NCBI GenBank assembly: GCA_030770425.1
Contig: JASJFT010000006.1
Coordinates: 310,001-374,000, forward strand
Reading direction: 5' to 3'
Length of the DNA: 64,000 bases
DNA from: Darksidea phi
Taxonomy: Eukaryota; Ascomycota; Dothideomycetes; Pleosporales; Lentitheciaceae
Within the stretch, counting starts at the first letter, position 1. The number at the start of each line of letters is the position of its first letter. Under the pieces are notes generated by a model. The model searched no databases. It was not told the origin of the DNA and worked only from the letters and a program-made list of their open reading frames with translations. The translations under genes were made by a program, and so were the position numbers. This document shows, piece after piece, positions 56,554 to 64,000 of the stretch.

Positions 56554-57088
56554 TTGGAGCCATCCGGCTTGCTGGCGATAATGAGCGATGCTAGGTCGAA
56601 GGATGAAGGGATGATAGAGTCGTAATCTGATAGGCATTGAGGTGGCAAGGTTCCTAGCTTCTGTGTAAGGCTGTCGGAAAATTACATGTTCGTCCTTATT
56701 TCATAGAATATTGTACTAGTTGCAAACCAACCCACTCCTCCACCATGATCGCAAATGCTAGCTCCAGATCCTATCTAGATGTCGAGGTTCTATCGCCATG
56801 TGAGGCGATTAAACTTGCGCATTGTGGAATCGATAATGGCGGGGGAAATGCCAAGATTTTTGTTGGGATTACAGACCACTGCCCTCGGAGAGTTAAGAGT
56901 AGGTAAGCTGAGTGGTCTCTTATCGGAATATATTGATATATGGCTGGGAAAATTCTGCAACGAAATGGTGTACGTTCTGCACTGCATCCATCGCTGCCAT
57001 GTGTGATAGCTCGCACCGCCCACAAAACACGCCTACGCCAACGCCGGTATGCTATATATGAAAAGACTTCGACCACCACCTCGCTCAT
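56554..57088. other. Convergent intergenic region
   Basis: About 535 bases between the sugar porter and the EthD-domain gene stops. Short overlapping frames only; nothing supported. Confidence 0.45.
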
Positions 57089-57649
57089 TCACCGGTGTTC
57101 GGACACGTGTTCCTCAATAGTTATGTCCGATATCGCCTCGGCCAAGTTCATGCTCGAGATGGTCGCCTCAGTACCCGTATTGTCATTCCCGCCTCGGATG
57201 TACGCCGCCTCCACCTGATGCTCCCACGTCTTTGGTTTCCGACTCTTGTTCACCGAAACATTGTTCTCCATCATTATAATCCTCAGCTTACTCGTGTCAC
57301 TAAACGTAGCTTCACACGCCATGATCTCATCACCAGGCCCCTCCTCGTTGATAAAGTTGAGGAACTGGTTCATGTGCAAATCGTCCTCGAAGGTCATGTC
57401 GGCGATGCAGTCCCAGGGCACGTCTTCTTCTTTGCCGATGATGAGGCTGTCGAGACCTAGGGCCCCCTTTTTTTTGCGCTGCTCCTCGTTGCCGTGGTGG
57501 GCTATGTAGCGGCGGGAATAGGTGAGGGGGAAGAGCGGGCCGCTTACTTTTTCTAGGAGCGGGATGAAGGTGCCTTCGAAGATTCGCTTGAACTCGGTGT
57601 GGGTGAGGTCCTCACGTCGGGAGAAGAGGGCTACTAGGGCGTAGACCAT
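57089..57649 (-). CDS. EthD-domain protein
   Basis: 186-aa single-exon protein starting MVYALVALFSRREDLTHTEFKRIFEGTFIPLLEKVSG, the standard opening of EthD-domain (dimeric alpha-beta barrel) proteins. Then come PLTYSRRYIAHH, DVPWDCIADMTFEDDLHMNQFLNF and an acidic tail. I chose the ATG at 57649 rather than one 68 codons upstream because the domain starts there and the upstream residues are low-complexity. EthD proteins act as small monooxygenase-like, decarboxylase or accessory enzymes, often in polyketide or ether degradation; here no pathway genes are adjacent, so the role stays open. The C-terminal ~35 residues are outside the domain. Confidence 0.8.
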   Translation of the reverse strand: MVYALVALFSRREDLTHTEFKRIFEGTFIPLLEKVSGPLFPLTYSRRYIAHHGNEEQRKKKGALGLDSLIIGKEEDVPWDCIADMTFEDDLHMNQFLNFINEEGPGDEIMACEATFSDTSKLRIIMMENNVSVNKSRKPKTWEHQVEAAYIRGGNDNTGTEATISSMNLAEAISDITIEEHVSEHR

Positions 57650-58243
57650 GTTGAGGGCGTAGTGTGGTGGGACGAGGTGCTGGCCAGCCCGGAGTAGTAG
57701 CAGCAACGAGGGCGGTGCTAAGATGGCGTCGGTTGGTAGGTGGGCAAAGGGACGGTGTAACAATAGTGAGGGAGAGAAAAAGCTGCAGCAGCGGCATTGG
57801 AAAAAGACATGGAACGCGGCTCTGAGCACGGGAGACTGTCGTGCCACAAACACATCAGGGGAAGTCCCTCCTGGCCGAGCACGGATGCAGGATGCTTAAC
57901 GCGGAAGTCATGCGAGCTTTTTTTTCGCGTGGGGAAGCCCAACGGTTCAGGAAATTATCCTTGACAGGTGGGTCACTCGGCTGCAACACCATCCGCATTG
58001 GCCTACGATGTAGCTACTACATGGATCTTGGGGCGGCATAGTCAATGTTAGCGTACGAGAAATAGAGCCGTGCGGCTAGCGATGAAAGGTTAGCTGCCGG
58101 CACTGAAGGGAAATTGCCCGGACAATGTCGAGTCATGCTCTTGGAGGAGGATTGCATGGAATGACAAAGGTTGTTTGCTTTACACGTGTAGTGAGAAGCT
58201 ACGGAATGTATAGTCTATATGCTAGCCTGCCCCCATTGCACTC
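57650..58243. other. Intergenic, about 590 bases
   Basis: Upstream of the EthD gene and downstream of the carrier, both on the minus strand. No supported gene. Confidence 0.45.
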
Positions 58244-59397
58244 CTACTCATCGCGCATCTTGCGGAAGAAGTCCATGACGCCGGTGAAGACCACGAGCAG
58301 GATGCCGCCGCCGGGACCCAGCCTCAGCACTTTCGGTAAGAAGCCCTTGTACAAGGCACTAAAGCCCTCCTCCTTCATGACGGTGCCGAGAGCTGGCCAG
58401 GCCCAGTTGTACTTGGGTATCGTCCCGGCGACCTTGGGCGAGTTCTGAATGCGCGACTTCACCACGTCCATGGGCGTGTTCAGGATGGTGCCAACCGTTC
58501 CCCCAACAGCACCAGATATCAAATCGTTCGTAATCTGGCCCTTCTTGTTCGTTGCCTGGGGAAGCAGGGCGCGGACCTGGAAGATGCAGCCAAAGTAACC
58601 CGCGTTCCAGAGAATGTGCCGCCACATGGTCGACTCCAAACCCTGGTAGAGGGTGAGCGGCCCTTCGTTCTTCACGATCTTGGTGAAGCAGTCCACCATG
58701 CCGTTGTACTTATGCGCCTGCGCCCTGTCTTGCAGCCGGATCTTAATGAGCTCAAAGGGAACAACGACAAACGATTCGGTTGCTCCGGCCGTGGCGCCCG
58801 TGAGGATGGAGAGGGACTGGTTCATCTTGGGTTGACCGAATACGTCGCGGTAGAAGGCGCCCCACGAATCGTTGGCGGCGAATTTGGTGGCCCTACGCAG
58901 TTAGGACACGGGTTGAGAAGGGTGGTCGTGCGCGTTCACCTCTTTGGCGCCTCCATGAGAATCGGCGCGCTGATACCACGGTACAATCTCGAAGCACTGC
59001 AGGCTGTTAACCCTGCGCAACGCTTCAGAGACGGCGCTCAGATGTACCCTTCGTGCCTCACGATCTTCCGGAAGCAGTCTACCATGCCGTTGTAAGCCTC
59101 CTCGCCGGAGCCCTTTCCGGTCTGGAGCTGTACCCGTGTCTTGATCACGTCGAGCGGGTACCTGTGTAGTTAGCGCCTGTGGCTTCTGCGACGCCAATGG
59201 CTCCTTACATGATCAGAATCTGCGCGCAGCCTTGGTTAGCACTCATGCGATGCTGTCGCCGCGCGCATACTCACTTCAGACACACCGGCCACGGCACCTG
59301 GACAGGTCAGCTACGGTACGGGACGCCACGCGAGCAATCGACACTCACCGGCTGTGAATTGGTAGACGAACGGGAGGGGCTTCGGTTCGGTTGCCAT
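58244..59397 (-). CDS. Mitochondrial carrier, 2-oxodicarboxylate type (Odc-like)
   Basis: 300-aa inner-membrane carrier with three ~100-residue repeats. Six exons: 59349-59397, 59275-59297, 59209-59219, 59048-59161, 58940-58996 and 58244-58892; exon 3 is only 11 nt. Spliced, the first repeat reads FVYQFTAGAVAGVSEILIMYPLDVIKTRVQLQTGKG, with the carrier signature P-x-D-V-x-K-T-R. The second repeat carries FVVVPFELIKIRLQ and the third LNTPMDVVKSRIQN. The residues ISAPILMEAPKRATKFAANDSWG between them match fungal Odc1/Odc2, which exchange 2-oxoadipate and 2-oxoglutarate for lysine metabolism. The substrate call rests on this similarity. Divergent from DNA2 with a 432-base gap between start codons. 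Confidence 0.87.
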
Positions 59398-59829
59398 TCT
59401 GGCTGCGAACTGACGGGGAAGGAGAGAAGAGGGGAGAAAGTAGACGGTGGGAGGGAGGGAAACGCAAGCATTGGCTCGGAGCTGCGTGGGACAATCGTGG
59501 GATGTCGGCGGGCCCAAGCTCCCAATCGATAACCAATGGAATGAAAGTAATGCTACGCACGTGACCTTGTCATCGGTCTCTGCACCTGCTCTGATTGGCG
59601 ACGACGCGTCTCCCACGTCCGCGCGTGTATCTCCATGTCGACGCGTCAAAGGTCTTTCTTCGACCAGAATCCGAAGCCAAAGGTAGCCCGCTTGCTATAT
59701 AGCTTCTACTCCGACTGGCGTACTGACTACCGCCAGGGCCAATGGCACCGCCCACGCAATGCACCGCTCGTCGCCCGCCTGGATAACTACAACTGTCCCC
59801 CGCCCCACCTGAAGACGGGACCGCCCATC
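59398..59829. promoter_or_regulatory. Bidirectional promoter region, mitochondrial carrier / DNA2
   Basis: 432 bases between divergent starts. The DNA2-side frame is already open from an ATG at 59635, so the DNA2 N-terminus could extend into this region. TATATAGC occurs at 59696-59703. Both genes must draw promoters from here. Confidence 0.5.
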
Positions 59830-62800
59830 ATGCCCTCGACGCAGACCCGCACCAAGCTCAAGAGGTTCCACTTCGTCCAGGACACCCCGCCTCCCGAGTC
59901 TGCGACAGATGACAATGCGGACAAGGAGAATGCACCTGCCGTAGAGACGACCGAGAAGGCATGCGAAACGCCAAGGCCCATCACGTCGAAGACAACATTG
60001 AAGACGTGTCCTCCGCCTTCGACACCTGCTACGAGACTCCCACTGGCAGAATTGGTGGGAAATGTAGACGACTCTAGCAGATACATGGCGAAGCCCATAG
60101 TCTCTCCGGAAGAACAACTATGCTGGCGTGGATCGCAGCCAGCCAACACGCCTCTGCCTCGGAAAAGGAAGCGGGCTAGGAGCTCGTCGCCGGCAGCGCC
60201 GTCCCAAGAGGAGCCGAGACTTCCAGACTCTGCCAGAAAAGATTTCTCTACGCCCCACGCTGATCCCTCCACGGAACTCTGGAACCGATATACGAATACC
60301 AAAGGCACGCCGAGCGGGGCCAAAGCGGTTGCATTCGCCCACCTCATCAGTGAATCATCGCCTCGATCTTCAGCCAACGCGGGGAGCGTCAGTGGACTAC
60401 GGCGATGGGCCAGCTGCGGTGTTGAGTTTCCCGCATCTACCAAGAAAAGGAGGAGGACCAACGGAGCATTTGCAGCTACCGAAGGACAGATAGAAGACGT
60501 CTTCCACCAGCCCAGCTCAGATGGCGTGTTCCAGGGACAACCGCAAGAGAAGTCAAAGCTGGCAGGCATGGTTGAGAGAATGCGTGAGTCAATCTCCAAG
60601 CCACAGCCGAGAATAGCCCTGCAACTTCCCTCCAGTTCAACGCCCTTACCGGATCCGGAACGGCAGTCTCCTCTTGTTGACTCTCCTCTCCAGCGGCACG
60701 GCCGCGATGAGCACGCCGAGGGTGTCCAAACATCCGAAACAACCAAATGCGCTAAAGAGGTTGTGGACATGGATGATGAAATGGATAGAGGCCGCCGAAG
60801 TTCTGGCTATTCGGACGATTTCGGAGACTTTGATGACGAGATGGTCGATGCTCTGGAGATAACGACCGGTGCGTCTAAACCAGAGAATCAGATTCCAGGC
60901 CCTACCGAACCTGTGAACGTCGTTGCTATTCCGCCGCCTGAGGAGCTAGCCGCTCCTCCTCCGAACGTCGCAGATAGCGATGATGAGTTCGGATTAGACG
61001 AGGACATATTTGCGGCAGATCTGGAGCAGGTGGCATCACTCTACGATAGTAGGCCTGAGGTGTCTTCCCAGGCGCAGCAGCACCGACTCAGTGCCGATAC
61101 TAGGGGGGCCGCAGCTGCTGTCGTGATTAGTTTAGTTGAGGACGATGACGATGACGATGATTTTGGCGATGACATAGATGCTGATGAGTTTGCTGCCGCC
61201 GAGTTTGCAGCTACGCAAGCGCCTGCGACAACTGTACGTAGACCACGAAACCATTGAAGAATAACAGCTGAAGTTTGAAGAGCCAACAGGACACCAGGGC
61301 GATCCAACGCTATCTCATAAAAAGAGTAGATGAAGGCTTTTACACTACCGAGCACGGCCATCAGCTTCCTGAGAAGGTACACATGTCTGTTTTTCAAGGT
61401 CTTACGCCCACTGATAGGCTGTAGGTACTTCTCGTAGAAGAGGAGAAAACCAAACTCTTCAAAGCCATCACTCTGCGACAAGCGTGGTACGACACGCCGT
61501 GCACGCCCGACTCTTTCGTACATGTCATCGGGGCATTCTCCAAGACTGGTCAATGCATTATTGACGACCACCACAACATGCTTATTCTCCATCCCGACCA
61601 TTTGATCTCAGCTACTGTTGTTGCGGACTCTTTCGGATGTTTGCGGCGAGCTGTACTTCAGGATCGTGTCAAGGCCACTAACAGGGCTAATCCACCAATG
61701 CTCTACGGCACCCTCCTCCACGAGCTGTTCCAGGAAGCTTTGAGAGCCAACCGCTGGGATTCTGACTTCTTGCTCGAGACTATCGACCGCCTTCTACCAG
61801 CCAAGTTCGATACCATTCTGGAGATAGAATCAACATGTGCGGAGGTCAAAGCACACATGAGCAGTAAGCTGCCGGAACTCCAGTCTTGGGCCGAGATATT
61901 TGTCCGCCCTGAACCTAGGGTAAGTGTAGTCAACGGAACACTTGATAATGGCTAACGTAAAGGTAGTCCGACGCTATTGTTCGCGAACGCAACGGCCAAC
62001 AATCAATTATGAGTATCAACAAGCTTCTCGACGTGGAAGAACACGTCTGGTCGCCCATGTACGGGTTGAAAGGCAATATCGACGCCACAGTTCAGGTAGT
62101 CATGAAGGATAACTACGGCGAACGCACTCTCACCGTTCCATTTGAAGTTAAGACTGGCAAAAATTCGTCCAATGCCGCGCACGTTGTGCAGACAGCCTTG
62201 TATAATTTGCTATTGTCTAACCGATATGGTAGGTAACAACTCCCTGTTTACAGTCCCAGGCTTCGTTAACCCCGCCAGATGTCGATGTTGCATACGGTAT
62301 CTTGTACTACCTTGAAACTTCTGATACTAGTCGCATTCCAACTATTCGTAATGACATCATTCATATGATTATCAAACGCAACGAGCTCGCATGCTACGTA
62401 CGGGATCGCATCGGACTACCTCCCGTACTAAAGGAAAATCACAAGTGTCAGAAGTGTTACGCGCAAGAAGCGTGCTTCCTCTACCACAAGCTTGTCGAGG
62501 ACGGACAAGGCGATAGTCTGAACAACAAGGCCAAAGAGCGGTACGACGAGCTCGTCAAGTCTCTGAAGCCTTCTGATCAGGCTTTCATGAAGAAGTGGGA
62601 CACACTTCTTACCAAGGAAGAGTCCGATATGATGAAGTTTCGCCGCGAGCTGTGGACTATGCTTAGCACCGAACGGGAGAGGCTCGGCCGGTGTTTCTCA
62701 AATGTCGTACTGGAGCCAGGTTCCGGGCACGAGGATAAGAACGGCCGGAAGATCAACCGCTACTCATATACGTTTATTAAGCAGCGACCGAAGCCTGGCT

Positions 62801-64000
62801 TCTCCTTCACCGAGTCCCAGCTTATCATCGGTGAGCCTGTTGTTGTTTCCGACGAGAGAGGTCACTTTGCGCTTGCCAACGGCTACATCACGAATGTTTG
62901 CAAGCGCCGTATCACCGTCGCTGTTGACCGACGTTTGCATAATTCCCGGTCCAAGCTTCCTGGCTTCCATTCACAAACTAACCAGAACTTCGCCGGTATT
63001 ATGGAGGTGACCAAGGAAGGCGCGCCGGAGTATAGAAAGGATGACGAACCTGTGCTTTATCGATTGGACAAGGATGAATTCAGCAACGGTATGGCAGCTG
63101 CTCGCAACAACCTTATCCAGATCATGGATGACAATGTCTACAAAGCTAAAGATCTCCGCTCGTTGATCGTTGACGGACGAGCACCGGCTTTCAATCCCGC
63201 ACCAAACACCAGTTCGTTTCCGGAATCATCGCACATGTTTATGAACGATGATCAGAAGGCAGCGATCTCGAAGGTCATGTCTGCTAAAGACTATGCCCTC
63301 GTCCTCGGCATGCCAGGAACGGGCAAGACTACGACCGTTGCACAAATCATCCGGGCTTTGGTGGCAAAGGGCAAGAGCGTGCTGCTCACATCCTACACGC
63401 ACACTGCAGTCGACAACATCCTCCTTAAGATTCGTAACGACAATATTGGCATCCTCCGGTTAGGAGCATCTGCAAAGATCCACCCTGACGTGCGTGAATT
63501 TGCTACCTTGGCCGCAGAACCCAGAGATAGTCTTGAAGAGCTAAAGAAATCTTGGATGGAGCCTGCAGTCGTTGCGACAACATGTTTGACCATTAATCAC
63601 CCTCTCTTCAGCCGTCGCGTTTTCGACTACTGCATCGTCGACGAAGCATCGCAAATCACGCTTCCGGTCTGTCTTGGCCCAATCCGCATGTCGCAGAGGT
63701 TCATTCTTGTTGGCGATCACTATCAGCTTCCTCCTCTCGTCCAGAATAAGGAAGCCGCAGAAGGGGGTCTTGACATTTCACTTTTCAAGCTGCTGTGTGA
63801 AGCACATCCAGAAGCTGTGACTAGTCTTGAGCATCAATATCGCATGTGTGCCGATATAATGCTGCTCTCGAATACATTCATCTACTCCGGCCGCTTAAAG
63901 TGCGGCACCGCCTCTGTCGCTTCGCGTCAGCTCCGTCACCCCAGCCCGGCTGGCTTGCAGAATCACCACCATAATTTGCACCCCACATGCGCTCTTTCCG
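59830..64000 (+). CDS. DNA2: DNA replication helicase/nuclease Dna2, 3' partial
   Basis: Dna2 cuts long 5' flaps in Okazaki-fragment maturation and resects double-strand breaks. Exons seen: 59830-61233, 61290-61376, 61425-61919, 61967-62228 and 62279 to beyond the window. The first ~450 residues are disordered and acidic. The RecB-type nuclease follows: ADSFGCLRRAVLQDR with the first iron-sulfur cysteine, PFEVKTGKN with the catalytic E-x-K, and KCQKCYAQEACF with the other cluster cysteines. The SF1 helicase starts with GMPGTGKTTT (Walker A, Lys 1099), then DEAS at 1204-1207, GDHYQLPP and EHQYRMCADIM. I used the ATG at 59830; an in-frame ATG at 59635 is possible. The remaining helicase motifs lie past the window end. 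Confidence 0.95.

Noticed and set aside
59787..60770. Long antisense frame over the DNA2 N-terminus
   Set aside because: The plus strand is clearly the Dna2 disordered region; the antisense frame has no domain.
1..64000. CRISPR arrays, bacterial operons or ribosome binding sites
   Set aside because: The sequence is nuclear fungal DNA; no regularly spaced repeats were seen.

Overview
The window comes from a filamentous ascomycete, most likely a dothideomycete (Pleosporales-like). The protein-coding genes have short introns of about 45-75 nt with GTANGT donors and CTAAC/CTGAC branch points. Housekeeping genes are of fungal type, AT-rich blocks carry C-to-T and G-to-A decay that looks like repeat-induced point mutation (RIP), and there are sulfatase, ankyrin, kinase and permease families typical of moulds. 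The class-level assignment is an inference; the kingdom-level one is secure.

Left part (1-21.9 kb): a stomatin-like mitochondrial protein (5' end cut by the window edge), a kynurenine formamidase, a GPI-anchored serine/threonine-rich wall protein, an uncharacterised gene interrupted by one TAG, the PUA translation factor Tma20/MCT-1, the GET-pathway co-chaperone Sgt2, the mitochondrial translocase subunit Tim54, a tRNA-His, an ArsB/CitMHS-type permease and a Prm10/ThrE-type transporter. Several gaps of 1.7-3 kb between them hold nothing I can support.

Middle part (22-39 kb): an AT-rich mutated repeat beside a secreted proline-rich protein, an F-box-like/ankyrin protein, and a divergent pair of sulfatases. 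One sulfatase is killed by a single TGA while all its introns and its active-site motif remain intact. The other is open but has an unusual C-S-Q-S-R active-site motif. Then come a membrane protein with an unresolved frame change, a GAA microsatellite, and a less mutated copy of the repeat seen at 23 kb.

Right-middle (39-46 kb): three co-oriented genes: a 142-aa protein, a CorA-like two-helix membrane protein without a GMN motif, and a 1022-aa protein kinase-vWA fusion with changed DFG and MIDAS motifs. This is the best candidate here for a little-described signalling module.

46-54.7 kb is a gene-poor zone with a terpene-synthase-like protein, a VOC/glyoxalase-fold protein, a decayed 3-beta-HSD-type dehydrogenase and a broken fragment resembling the N-terminus of DUF3435 recombinases (Crypton/Starship captain family).

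Right end (54.7-64 kb) returns to ordinary genes: an MFS sugar porter, an EthD-domain protein, and a mitochondrial 2-oxodicarboxylate-type carrier with an 11-nt micro-exon, divergent from DNA2 (helicase/nuclease, cut by the window end).

Exon coordinates in the entries were worked out by hand from frame continuity, GT/AG sites and family expectations; none has transcript support.
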